NCBI GenBank assembly: GCA_002385675.1
Contig: DGDY01000062.1
Location: 4,295 to 18,033 of the forward strand
Origin: Anaerolineales bacterium UBA3940
GTDB taxonomy: Bacteria; Chloroflexota; Anaerolineae; Aggregatilineales; UBA3940
DNA length: 13,739 bases
Direction: 5' to 3'
The translations under genes and the position numbers were made by a program. This document shows positions 1-7,496 of this stretch, piece by piece (positions within the stretch are counted from its first letter, which is position 1; the number at the start of each line of letters is the position of its first letter). The notes under the pieces were generated by a model that was not told the origin of the DNA, did no database searches, and was given only the letters and a program-made list of their open reading frames with translations.

Positions 1-1010
1 AGCCTGCTGCTGAAGAGCCGGCTGCGTCCGCCGCTGGGTCGCCCGCTGACCTGGTCGAGGATATCCAGGAAGGCCTCGTCGCGAGCTGCGGTGACGAAGA
101 GTACACCTTCGCCACCGTTGTGAAGCTGACGGGTGTGGGCTGGTTTGACCGCATGGAAGTCGGCGTGAGGCAGTTCAATGAGGACTACCCCTGCGTGACC
201 GCGTTCCAGCAGGGCCCGGCCCAGGCTGACGCCGCGCTGCAGGTCCAGGTGATCCAGGACCTCATCGCCCAGGGCGTCGACGCTATCAACGTCGTCCCCT
301 TCCAGCCTGAGGCGCTTGAGCCCGTGCTCGAAAGCGCGATGAACGAGGGCATCACGGTCATCAGCCATGAGGCCTCGAACCAGCAGAACGTCCACTACGA
401 CATCGAGGCGTTCGACAACGAAGCCTACGGCGAGCACTTCATGGAAGCACTCGCGCAGTGCATGGGTGGCGAGGGCCAGTATGTGGTCTTCGTCGGCAGC
501 CTGACCTCCGCGACGCACAACCAGTGGGTTGACGCGGCGATCGCGTATCAGAAGGCTAACTACCCCAACATGGAGCTGGTCGGCAGCAAGAACGAGTCGT
601 ACGACGATGCTCAGACCGCCTACGAGCGGATGCAGGAGCTCCTGGTGGCCTACCCCGACCTGAAGGGTATGCAGGGTAGCTCGGCTAACGACGTCGTCGG
701 TGCGGGCCAGGCTGTTGAAGAGGCCGGCCTGAACGACCAGGTGTGCGTGATCGGTACCAGCACCCCGTCGATGGCCGGTGCGCTGCTCGAAACCGGTGCG
801 GTCGACATGATCGGCTTCTGGGACCCGGCGCTGGCTGGCTATGCCATGAACACCTTCGCGCTGATGGTTGCCCAGGGCATCGAGCCGGAAGAGGGCATGA
901 ACCTCGGCATCCCCGGCTATGAGAGCATCACCAGCCCGGATGGCAAGGTCTGGTACGGCCAGGCGTGGATCGACGTGACGGCTGAGAACCACGAGGAGTG
1001 GGACTTCTAA
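1..1010 (+). CDS. Sugar-type ABC transporter substrate-binding protein (5' truncated)
   Basis: This is a periplasmic-binding protein of the Peripla_BP_4 type (LsrB/RhaS/RbsB-like), which captures a small sugar-like ligand outside the membrane for the importer encoded next. The reading frame is open from base 3 to the stop at 1008-1010, so the true start lies upstream of the window. A GTG at 120 is in frame but sits inside the fold and should not be used as the start. The first visible residues are a low-complexity Ala/Glu/Pro/Ser linker, typical of lipoproteins after the lipid-anchor cysteine. The mature domain follows with alternating beta/alpha segments: TGVGWFDRMEVG near the N-terminal lobe, IAQGVDAINVVPFQPEAL, then ISHEASN, VVFVGSLTSA, KGMQGSSANDVVGAGQAVEEAG, and a C-terminal lobe ending in EEWDF. 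Several cysteines may form disulfides. The ligand cannot be deduced from sequence. A strong hairpin separates it from the ATPase gene. Confidence 0.93.
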   Translation, partial: PAAEEPAASAAGSPADLVEDIQEGLVASCGDEEYTFATVVKLTGVGWFDRMEVGVRQFNEDYPCVTAFQQGPAQADAALQVQVIQDLIAQGVDAINVVPFQPEALEPVLESAMNEGITVISHEASNQQNVHYDIEAFDNEAYGEHFMEALAQCMGGEGQYVVFVGSLTSATHNQWVDAAIAYQKANYPNMELVGSKNESYDDAQTAYERMQELLVAYPDLKGMQGSSANDVVGAGQAVEEAGLNDQVCVIGTSTPSMAGALLETGAVDMIGFWDPALAGYAMNTFALMVAQGIEPEEGMNLGIPGYESITSPDGKVWYGQAWIDVTAENHEEWDF

Positions 1011-1041
1011 GCCTCACCTCGCCTGACGCTTTAGCTTGAGG

Positions 1042-1082
1042 AGTGGGCGGCCAGTCAAGTTCGGCCTGGCTGGCCGCCCACT
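1042..1082 (+). terminator. Strong intergenic hairpin after the binding-protein gene
   Basis: Bases 1042-1057 pair with 1067-1082, giving a 16-bp stem with one G-U pair and a 9-base loop. No T-tract follows, and the downstream genes continue on the same strand. In ABC importer operons such a hairpin often protects the mRNA of the highly expressed binding protein or causes partial termination. That role is inferred here; the pairing itself is read directly. Confidence 0.7.
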
Positions 1083-1139
1083 TTGCAAAATGCACACAGC
1101 GCTCTCCGTTCACCAGCCAGATACCTAGAGAGATGAAGA

Positions 1140-2681
1140 ATGAGTGAAGACGTATTCTTAGAGGTCAACCACCTCAGCAAGAGCTTCGCCGGTGTGAAAG
1201 CCGTGCAGGATGTGAGCTTCACGATCCGGCGCGGCGAGATCCGCTGCCTCATCGGTGAGAACGGGTCCGGCAAGTCCACGCTGATTAAGATGATCTCCGG
1301 TGTCTACAAGCCGGACCAGGGCGAGATCATCATCAATGGCCGGAGGTACACGGAGCTTCTCCCCATTGAGGCAATCCGCGAAGGTATCCAGGTTATCTAT
1401 CAGGACTTCTCGCTCTTCCCCAATCTGACAGTCGCCGAGAACCTGGCACTCAACCACGAGCTGGCACAGAACAGACACTTCGTCAACTGGCGTGAGGTGC
1501 GGGAGATTGCCCGGAGGGCGCTCGACCACATCCATGTGGACATTGACCTCGATGCCATCGTCGGCGAGCTTTCTGTTGCAGACCGGCAGCTCATCGCGAT
1601 TTCAAGGGCGCTGCTGCATAACGCCCGGCTCATCATCATGGACGAGCCGACGACGGCCCTTACACAGCGCGAGGTCGAGTCACTGTTCTCAATCGTACGG
1701 AAGCTTCAGGCAACCGGCATTTCCATCCTGTTTGTGAGCCACAAGCTCAACGAGGTGCGTGAGATCGCCGACTCGGTGATGGTCTTCCGCAATGGTCGCA
1801 AAGTGGCGGATGGCGGCATCGAGGAGTTCAGCCTGGCCAAGATGACCTATTACATGACGGGCCGCGAGATCAAGGACACGCCCTACGACTTCGAATGCGA
1901 TGAGAAGGAAACGCCGCTGCTGCGCGTCAAGGACCTCACGTTACCCGGCTGCTTCTATGACGTGTCGTTCGAACTGCGTCGCGGCGAGATTCTCGGCATC
2001 ACCGGTCTGCTTGGTTCCGGGCGTTCGGAGCTTGCGCAGGCGCTCTTTGGCGTGCAGCCAGCACAGAGCGGCCAGATCTGGATCGACGGCGAGCCGGTCA
2101 AGATCCGCAGCATCCAGGATGCGGTCCGCCACAACATTGGCTACGTGCCCGAGGACCGGCTGACACAGGGGCTGTTCCTGGAGCGGTCGATCGCGCGGAA
2201 CACCATCGTGCGCGTGCTTGACAGGCTGACGAACAAGCTTGGTCTGCTGGACTCGAGCCGGATGAGCGGCCTGGCGAAAAACTGGGTTGACCGGCTGAAC
2301 ATCAAGACGCCCTCGCCGGAGCTTGCCGCAAAGAACCTGTCAGGTGGCAACCAGCAGCGCGTGGTGCTGGCTAAATGGCTGGCGAGCGAGCCGCGCGTCC
2401 TGATCCTCAACGGGCCGACCGTCGGCGTGGACGTTGGCTCTAAGTCCGAACTGCACCAGATCATCAAAAACCTGGCCCGCGAGGGAATGGGTATTATCGT
2501 CATTTCCGACGAAATCCCCGAGTTGCTGAATACCTGCAACCGCATTCTGCTGATGCGCGATGGGCGCATTGCAGAAGCGTTTAAGACCAAGGACATCACC
2601 GAGGAGACGCTCAGCCTGAAGCTGGCAGAGGCCATCAGCGCTGGCCTGAACGGCGCGTCTGCTCGTCCGCAGCCTGCGTAA
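1140..2681 (+). CDS. Sugar ABC transporter ATPase, two nucleotide-binding domains (RbsA/LsrA type)
   Basis: This cytoplasmic ATPase of 513 residues energises uptake through the two permeases encoded next. It has the usual length and two-domain layout of the RbsA/MglA/LsrA family. Domain 1 has Walker A GENGSGKST (39-47), a signature-like LSVADRQ (144-150) and Walker B LIIMDEPTT with Asp168-Glu169. Domain 2 has a degenerate Walker A GLLGSGRSE (289-297, Arg in place of Lys), a canonical signature LSGGNQQ (400-406) and an altered Walker B LILNGPT (421-427), in which the usual Asp-Glu is Asn-Gly. One composite ATP site therefore looks active (Walker motifs of domain 1 with the signature of domain 2). 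The other looks non-hydrolytic, as is common in this family. The ATG at 1140 follows a purine-rich GAGAG stretch. The gene ends 13 bases before the preferred start of permease 1. Confidence 0.96.
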   Translation: MSEDVFLEVNHLSKSFAGVKAVQDVSFTIRRGEIRCLIGENGSGKSTLIKMISGVYKPDQGEIIINGRRYTELLPIEAIREGIQVIYQDFSLFPNLTVAENLALNHELAQNRHFVNWREVREIARRALDHIHVDIDLDAIVGELSVADRQLIAISRALLHNARLIIMDEPTTALTQREVESLFSIVRKLQATGISILFVSHKLNEVREIADSVMVFRNGRKVADGGIEEFSLAKMTYYMTGREIKDTPYDFECDEKETPLLRVKDLTLPGCFYDVSFELRRGEILGITGLLGSGRSELAQALFGVQPAQSGQIWIDGEPVKIRSIQDAVRHNIGYVPEDRLTQGLFLERSIARNTIVRVLDRLTNKLGLLDSSRMSGLAKNWVDRLNIKTPSPELAAKNLSGGNQQRVVLAKWLASEPRVLILNGPTVGVDVGSKSELHQIIKNLAREGMGIIVISDEIPELLNTCNRILLMRDGRIAEAFKTKDITEETLSLKLAEAISAGLNGASARPQPA

Positions 2682-2686
2682 AAGGA
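2682..2686 (+). promoter_or_regulatory. Ribosome binding site deciding the start of permease 1
   Basis: AAGGA at 2682-2686 abuts the ATG at 2686, which is too close to serve it, but it lies 8 bases before the in-frame ATG at 2695. This favours 2695 as the start codon. Confidence 0.55.
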
Positions 2687-2694
2687 TGAGCCGT

Positions 2695-3741
2695 ATGTTA
2701 AGGTTAAGGAAGCTGTTTGCACGGCACGAAATGCTGATCGCCCTGATCATCGTGGTGTTTTCACTCATTGTTGGGGCGATCAACCCACGCTTTTTCAGTG
2801 TCGCTAACGCCTTCTCCCTGGTGCGCTCGGCGACTATCATGGGCGTGTTCAGCATGGGCGCGCTTATCGTCATCATCTCCGGCGGCATCGACGTATCGTT
2901 CCCCGGAATAGCCGTCGCGGCGGCCTACACCACGACCGAGCTGCTCGTCAACTGGGGCTATGATGGTGAGAGCATGCTACTCCCATTTGCCCTCTCGGGC
3001 TTCCTCGGGCTGCTGATGGGCCTGATCAACGCCTTCTTCATCGCCCGCTTCAAGCTGCCTACCTTTATTGTGACCCTGGGCACGCTGAGTCTGTTCCGTG
3101 GTGCGATGCTCTTCTTTGTCGGGTCGGACTACTACAACGCCCGCGAACTGCCGATCTCTATCCGCACCTACTCGGCGGAGAGCATCCTCACCGTCGAGAC
3201 GGCACGCGGGACGACCAGCCTGCACCCGACGATCTTCATCCTGATAGCCATTGCGCTGCTGACCTGGTTTGTGCTGCGCTACACCATGCTGGGGCGCGGC
3301 ATCTACGCCATCGGCGGTGACAGGGAGGCGGCGGAGCGCGCTGGCTTCAACATCAACCGTACGCAGTGGATCATCTACGCATTCGTCGGCCTGAACGCCG
3401 GTATCGGCGGCATGATCGTCACCGCCCTGTTCCGCCAGGCTAACCCGTTCGCCCTGGTCGGTACCGAACTGGAGGTGATCGCCGCCGTCGTGTTGGGCGG
3501 TGCTGCTCTGACCGGCGGTAGGGGCACTGTTATCGGCTCGCTGCTCGGCGTAATCCTGATCACGATGGTTAACAACTCGCTGATCCTGCTCGGCATCCCG
3601 TCAGACTGGCAGCGGCTGGTCGTCGGGTTCCTGATCCTGATCGGCGCGGGCATCCCCCTGCTGCGGGCGCGGCTCACTGAGCGTCGCATCGCAGAGCGAC
3701 GGCGTCTCGAAGCGCAGGCGTCCCGAAGCGGGGCGGCATAG
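2695..3741 (+). CDS. Sugar ABC transporter permease (BPD_transp_2), first subunit
   Basis: This integral membrane protein of about 348 residues forms half of the importer channel. It belongs to the BPD_transp_2 (RbsC/LsrC/LsrD) family. It begins with a short basic stretch (LRLRKLFARH), followed by a first hydrophobic helix (MLIALIIVVFSLIVGAI). A family-typical SGGIDVSF motif lies near residue 62. Several further hydrophobic helices follow, then an external loop (around residues 145-180, GSDYYNARELPIS). Near residues 204-220 is the cytoplasmic coupling region YAIGGDREAAERAG, which contacts the ATPase. Glycine-rich helices (VLGGAALTGGRGTVIGSLLG) are typical of the C-terminal half. The start at 2695 is preferred over the in-frame ATG at 2686 because of RBS spacing. 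The basic tail (RRIAERRR) should be cytoplasmic. It probably pairs with the second permease as a heterodimer. Confidence 0.95.
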   Translation: MLRLRKLFARHEMLIALIIVVFSLIVGAINPRFFSVANAFSLVRSATIMGVFSMGALIVIISGGIDVSFPGIAVAAAYTTTELLVNWGYDGESMLLPFALSGFLGLLMGLINAFFIARFKLPTFIVTLGTLSLFRGAMLFFVGSDYYNARELPISIRTYSAESILTVETARGTTSLHPTIFILIAIALLTWFVLRYTMLGRGIYAIGGDREAAERAGFNINRTQWIIYAFVGLNAGIGGMIVTALFRQANPFALVGTELEVIAAVVLGGAALTGGRGTVIGSLLGVILITMVNNSLILLGIPSDWQRLVVGFLILIGAGIPLLRARLTERRIAERRRLEAQASRSGAA

Positions 3742-3767
3742 TCGTGCAAGCGCGAGCTAGAGATTGA

Positions 3768-4895
3768 ATGGAATTCGACATGGCCGATAAGATCGAGCAA
3801 TCCAAACAGTCACCCTTTGAAATCTTCCGTTACAGCCAGAAGGCGGCGCCGGGCGTTCTGAGCGGCAACATCCTGCGTCTGCTGCTCATGGTCCTTGTGA
3901 TCTTCGCCGTGATGAGCATCGCCCGCCCCAGCGCCTTCCTGACGCCACTCAACTTCCGGTCGATGGCCTTCCAGGCCTCGGAGATCGGTCTGCTCGCCAT
4001 TGCGATTGCCATCGCGATGCTCTCGGGCGGTATCGACCTGTCCATCGTGTCGACCGCTAACCTGGCCGGTATCCTCGCCGCGATGACACTCGGCGCGATG
4101 GTCACAGCGGATGCAACGGGCGGGCAGGTCACGAGCGGTATCGTGGTTGCGCTGGGCGTCGCGCTGCTGGTCGGCCTGGTGGCCGGGCTGTTCAACGGCT
4201 TCCTGATCGCTTACCTGGGCATCCCGCCGATCCTTGCGACACTGGGTACCGGGCTTATCTACCGGGGTCTGGGCACCGGCCTTACCGGCGGCTCGACGGT
4301 CTTCGGTATCCGCCAGACGCAGTTCATTGGCAACGGTGTCGTGCTCGGCATCCCCTTCCCGCTGATCATCCTGCTGGTGATCGCGGCGATCCTGGCGCTG
4401 GTGCTGCGCCGCACCCGGTTTGGCGTGCAGCTTTACCTGATCGGCAGCAACCCGACCGCCGCCCGGTTCTCCGGTATCAACAACCGGCGCGTCCTGCTGA
4501 TCAGCTACGTCATCGCCGGGGTGCTGGCCTCCATCGCGGGCATCGTCATCTTGGGCCGGACAAACGCCGCCAATGTCGACTTTGGCGCGCCGTATGTCCT
4601 GCTCTCGATCCTGATCGCCGTGCTCGGCGACGTTGACCCGTACGGCGGTTCGGGCACCATCCTGGGTGTGCTGATCGCCCTCGTCGGCGTGCAGTTCCTC
4701 TCCACCGGCGTGAACATGCTGCTGTTCCGCTCCAGCGGTGCGAACTTCTTCAAGGAGTTCACGTGGGGCGCGCTGCTGCTCGTCGTGCTGGTAGTGAACT
4801 ACTACAGCCGCCACCGGCAGGCCCGCATCAGAACGGTGACCACGGTTGAGCAGGTGGTCGAGGCGAGCCCGGAGGAGTCTCAGCAGGCGCTCTAA
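3768..4895 (+). CDS. Sugar ABC transporter permease (BPD_transp_2), second subunit
   Basis: This is the second channel subunit, about 375 residues, of the same family as the preceding gene but clearly diverged from it. An approximately 35-residue hydrophilic N-terminal segment precedes the first membrane helix (LLLMVLVIFAVMSI). The family motif LSGGIDLS lies at about residue 85. The coupling region LIGSNPTAARFSGI is near residues 224-237. The C-terminal half has ISYVIAGVLASIAGIVILG and a final helix (LLLVVLVVNYYS), then a charged cytoplasmic tail. Two starts are possible: ATG 3768 and the in-frame ATG 3780, each with only a weak upstream purine stretch; the longer form is given. Two unlike permeases plus one fused ATPase and one binding protein make a complete CUT2-type importer. 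Confidence 0.95.
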   Translation: MEFDMADKIEQSKQSPFEIFRYSQKAAPGVLSGNILRLLLMVLVIFAVMSIARPSAFLTPLNFRSMAFQASEIGLLAIAIAIAMLSGGIDLSIVSTANLAGILAAMTLGAMVTADATGGQVTSGIVVALGVALLVGLVAGLFNGFLIAYLGIPPILATLGTGLIYRGLGTGLTGGSTVFGIRQTQFIGNGVVLGIPFPLIILLVIAAILALVLRRTRFGVQLYLIGSNPTAARFSGINNRRVLLISYVIAGVLASIAGIVILGRTNAANVDFGAPYVLLSILIAVLGDVDPYGGSGTILGVLIALVGVQFLSTGVNMLLFRSSGANFFKEFTWGALLLVVLVVNYYSRHRQARIRTVTTVEQVVEASPEESQQAL

Positions 4896-4901
4896 AGCGC
4901 C
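4886..4901 (+). other. Small hairpin holding the permease 2 stop codon in its loop
   Basis: GGCGCT (4886-4891) pairs perfectly with AGCGCC (4896-4901). The 4-base loop CTAA contains the TAA stop (4893-4895). Pairing is read directly; any role in translation termination or mRNA processing is inference. Confidence 0.4.
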
Positions 4902-4940
4902 ATTCATGACCCGACTCGAAGCAGAAAGGCAGCCCACCAG

Positions 4941-6473
4941 ATGGCAGACAAATACTTGCTGGGCGTTGACATCGGCACCTACGAGTCCAAAGGCGTGATC
5001 ACCACGCTGACGGGCGAGGTGGTCAGCACGCAGGTCAGCCCGCACGAGCTGGACATCCCTCATCAGGGCTGGGCAGAACATGACCCGGAGAAAGTCTGGT
5101 GGGGCGACTTTGTCACGATCACGCAGCGGCTGCTGGAGGACTCCGGCGTCTCGCCGGACCAGATTGCCGCCGTCGGCGTGAGCAGCATCGGGCCTGACGT
5201 CCTGCCCGTTGACGAGGAGGCCAACCCGCTGCGCGAGGGCGCGATCCTGTACGGCGTCGACACCCGCGCCGCCGACGAGATCGTTGAGTTGAACGAGAAG
5301 ATCGGCGAGGATCGCATCTTCGCGATGTGCGGCAACACGCTCTCGGCCCAATCCACCGGGCCGAAGATCCTGTGGCTCAAGCGGCACGAGCCGGAGGTCT
5401 ACAAGCGGGCGCACAAGTTCGTCACCGGCACGTCGTTCATCGTCGCCCGGCTGACGGGCAACTTCGTCGTCGACCATCTGACCGGGTCGTTCGTGCACCC
5501 GCTCTACGACCTGGAGAAACGCTGCTACACCAGCGAACTGACTGACGAGATCGTCGAGCTGGAGCGGCTGCCCGAACTGCGCTGGACGACGGACATCGCC
5601 GGGTACGTAACTGCCAAAGCAGCAGCCCAGACCGGCCTTGCCGAGGGCACGCCGGTGATCACCGGCACGGCGGACGCTCCTGCCGAGGCGGTCAGCGTCG
5701 GCGTGGTGAGCCACGGCCAGCTCATGCTGATGTACGGCTCCACCGTGTTCATGATCGAGGTGGTCGACCGCCCGGTGAAGGACGAGCGCCTGTGGTCCAC
5801 GCCTTTCCTGTTCCCCGGCACATCCGCCATCGAGGCAGGCATGGCAACGAGCGGCTCGCTCACGCGCTGGTTCCGCGACAAGCTTGCCGCCGACCTCGTG
5901 CAGGCGGAGCTAAACGGCGAGTTGAACGCCTACAGTGAGCTTACGCGCGAGGCGACCGAAGTGCCGCCGGGGTCGGAGGGGCTGGTCGTGCTGCCGTATT
6001 TCAGTGGCGAGCGCACGCCCATCAACGACCCGCGCGCTCGCGGCGTGATCTTCGGGCTGACGCTCGCGCACAGCCGCGCGCACATCTTCCGCGCCATCCT
6101 GGAGGGCATCAGCTATGGCATTGCCCATCACTTCGACGTGATGGAGCAGATCGGCGCGAAGCCGCGCCAGATCATGGCGGTGGGCGGCGGCACGAAAAGC
6201 CCGCTCTGGCTCCAGGCTGTGAGCGACGTAACGCAGATGCCGCAGCACGTGCCCGCGGTCACCACCGGCGCGTCGTATGGCGACGCCTTCCTGGCGGGCC
6301 TCGGCGTCGGGCTGTTCGAGTCGTACCACGACATCAACAAGTGGCTGCGGGACATCCGCACCGTCGAGCCCAATCCGGAGACCGCCGAACTCTACCGGCA
6401 GTACTACGAGGTGTACCTTGAGCTATACCGCCGCAACAAGGACCTGATGCACCGGGTGCGCGAACTCGCCTGA
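4941..6473 (+). CDS. FGGY-family carbohydrate kinase
   Basis: This 510-residue ATP-dependent sugar kinase belongs to the FGGY superfamily (xylulokinase/ribulokinase/LsrK relatives) and would phosphorylate an imported or derived sugar in the cytoplasm. The N-terminal actin-like domain opens with LLGVDIGTYESKGV, where Asp10 is the family's ATP/Mg-site aspartate. The substrate-side motif GWAEHDPEKVWW matches the QxPxxGWxEQDP pattern of xylulokinases. The probable catalytic base is Asp245 in TGTADAPAEAV, at the junction to the C-terminal domain. That domain has FSGERTP, AILEGISYG and the adenine-binding loop GGGT (415-418). Length is normal for the family. The substrate cannot be assigned. It lies 45 bases after the permease gene, with GAAAGG at 4924-4929 as a likely ribosome site. 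A second kinase (DhaKL) lies downstream, so this locus encodes two phosphorylation steps or two branches. Confidence 0.93.
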   Translation: MADKYLLGVDIGTYESKGVITTLTGEVVSTQVSPHELDIPHQGWAEHDPEKVWWGDFVTITQRLLEDSGVSPDQIAAVGVSSIGPDVLPVDEEANPLREGAILYGVDTRAADEIVELNEKIGEDRIFAMCGNTLSAQSTGPKILWLKRHEPEVYKRAHKFVTGTSFIVARLTGNFVVDHLTGSFVHPLYDLEKRCYTSELTDEIVELERLPELRWTTDIAGYVTAKAAAQTGLAEGTPVITGTADAPAEAVSVGVVSHGQLMLMYGSTVFMIEVVDRPVKDERLWSTPFLFPGTSAIEAGMATSGSLTRWFRDKLAADLVQAELNGELNAYSELTREATEVPPGSEGLVVLPYFSGERTPINDPRARGVIFGLTLAHSRAHIFRAILEGISYGIAHHFDVMEQIGAKPRQIMAVGGGTKSPLWLQAVSDVTQMPQHVPAVTTGASYGDAFLAGLGVGLFESYHDINKWLRDIRTVEPNPETAELYRQYYEVYLELYRRNKDLMHRVRELA

Positions 6474-6493
6474 GCGCCGCACCCGGGCGAGAA

Positions 6494-6556
6494 GCCGGGC
6501 AGGTCGCAGGCCCGCCCGGCCCTGTGATGTATCTCCGCAGCCGGCCAGGGCCGGGC
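6494..6556 (+). terminator. GC-rich gap with competing hairpins between kinase and btpA genes
   Basis: An 11-bp perfect stem forms between 6514-6524 and 6546-6556 with a 21-base loop. Its left arm GCCCGGC (6514-6520) can instead pair with GCCGGGC at 6494-6500, an identical copy of the sequence in the right arm (6550-6556). The two structures exclude each other, as in an attenuator. No T-tract follows the large stem, so termination is uncertain. Confidence 0.45.
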
Positions 6557-6565
6557 TGCCTAGTG

Positions 6566-6570
6566 TGAGG
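6566..6570 (+). promoter_or_regulatory. Ribosome binding site for the BtpA-family gene
   Basis: TGAGG lies 9 bases before ATG 6580 and overlaps the alternative GTG start at 6565, so it supports 6580. Confidence 0.5.
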
Positions 6571-6579
6571 ACCAGAGAC

Positions 6580-7398
6580 ATGAGCTGGATCAAGGACCTG
6601 TTTAACGTCGACAAGCCCATCATCGCCATGTGCCACCTGCATGCCCTGCCGGGCGACCCCGATTACGACCCCGAAGCCGGTATGGAATGGGTCGTGGAGC
6701 GGGCGCGCGCAGACCTGCTCGCGCTGCAGGAAGGCGGCGTGGACGCAGTCATGTTCTCCAACGAGCGCAGCCTGCCCTACCTGACGAAGGTTGAGCCGAT
6801 CACGACGGTGGCCATGGCCCGTGTCATCGGTGAGCTGTACGACGATATTCAGGTGCCCTGGGGCGTCAACGTGCTGTGGGACCCCACCGCGTCGATCGAT
6901 CTCGCGGTGGCGACGGGCGCCCAGTTCGTGCGCGAGATTTTCACTGGCGTCTACGGCAGCGACTACGGCCTGTGGAACACGAACGCCGGTGAGGTGATCC
7001 GTCACAGGAATCGCATTCACGGCGAAAACGTCCGTCTGCTGTTCAATATCGTACCGGAGTCGGCGGCTTACCTCGGCGACCGGGACATCGAGTCCATCGC
7101 CCGCTCGACGGTGTTCAACTGCCGGCCCGACGCGCTGTGTGTATCCGGCCTGACGGCAGGCTCCGAAACCGACGCCTCGATCCTCAAGCGGGTCAAGGAT
7201 GTCGTGCCCGACACGCCGGTCTTTGCCAACACCGGCGTGAAGCTGTCCAACGTCGCCGAGCAGCTTGCCATTGCCGACGGCACCGTCACCGGCAGCACCT
7301 TCAAGCGGGACGGCTACATCTGGAACGAGGTAGACGTCAAGCGCGTGCGCGAGTTCATGGACCGCGTCAAGGAAATCCGGGCGGCTATCGCCCGATAG
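6580..7398 (+). CDS. BtpA/SgcQ family protein (TIM-barrel, function unknown)
   Basis: This 272-residue cytoplasmic protein belongs to the BtpA family, whose members include photosystem I biogenesis factor BtpA and the sugar-operon protein SgcQ. The family opening is seen as DLFNVDKPIIAMCHLHALPGDP (residues 6-27). It is followed by LLALQEGGVDAVMFSNE, VPWGVNVLWDPTASIDLAVATGAQFVR, a CRPDALCVSG strand and a phosphate-site-like end (VFANTGVKLSNV, then IADGTVTGSTFKRDG), as in phosphate-binding TIM barrels. The length is full. The ATG at 6580 is preferred because TGAGG at 6566-6570 lies 9 bases upstream; an in-frame GTG at 6565 has no site. In operons of this kind a catalytic role such as aldolase or isomerase of a sugar phosphate is plausible, but none is established for the family to my knowledge. 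Confidence 0.9.
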   Translation: MSWIKDLFNVDKPIIAMCHLHALPGDPDYDPEAGMEWVVERARADLLALQEGGVDAVMFSNERSLPYLTKVEPITTVAMARVIGELYDDIQVPWGVNVLWDPTASIDLAVATGAQFVREIFTGVYGSDYGLWNTNAGEVIRHRNRIHGENVRLLFNIVPESAAYLGDRDIESIARSTVFNCRPDALCVSGLTAGSETDASILKRVKDVVPDTPVFANTGVKLSNVAEQLAIADGTVTGSTFKRDGYIWNEVDVKRVREFMDRVKEIRAAIAR

Positions 7399-7399
7399 C
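7384..7399 (+). other. Hairpin spanning the stop codon of the BtpA-family gene
   Basis: GCTATCG (7384-7390) pairs perfectly with CGATAGC (7393-7399) around a CC loop. The TAG stop is 7396-7398, inside the right arm. The nearby bases TATCGC and CTATCGC repeat the arm sequence. Role unknown. Confidence 0.4.
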
Positions 7400-7426
7400 G
7401 TATCGCAAATATTGCCTATCGCATCA

Positions 7427-7451
7427 GGCGGATGGCTGAATGCCATCCGCC
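7427..7451 (+). repeat. Palindromic repeat, copy 1 (10-bp stem)
   Basis: GGCGGATGGC (7427-7436) pairs with GCCATCCGCC (7442-7451) around the loop TGAAT. The arm GCGGATGGC and its complement recur in the gap at 11353-11396, and TTAGCCA follows both copies within about 25 bases. This suggests a dispersed palindromic element of the REP kind. It may also stabilise the upstream mRNA end. Confidence 0.55.
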
Positions 7452-7496
7452 GCCAGCCCTTAGCCACTGTTACAGCAGCGTGGGAGGCGCCAATCC

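Noticed and set aside
120..1010. GTG 120 as the start of the binding protein
   Set aside because: The frame is open to the window edge and the upstream residues look like a lipoprotein linker; 120 falls inside the first strand of the fold.
3810..5714. Long reverse-strand open frame (634 codons) across permease 2 and the kinase gene
   Set aside because: It is antisense to two well-supported genes, has Arg/Asp/Gln/His-rich composition without domains, and arises from GC-rich codon bias.
1..6473. AI-2 (lsr) uptake and processing operon
   Set aside because: The importer and FGGY kinase recall LsrABCD and LsrK, but lsrF and lsrG are absent and the remaining genes point to sugar or sugar-acid catabolism.
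6334..7467. Reverse-strand open frame (377 codons) opposite the BtpA-family gene
   Set aside because: Shadow frame with no recognisable domain and no ribosome site; the + strand gene is strongly supported.
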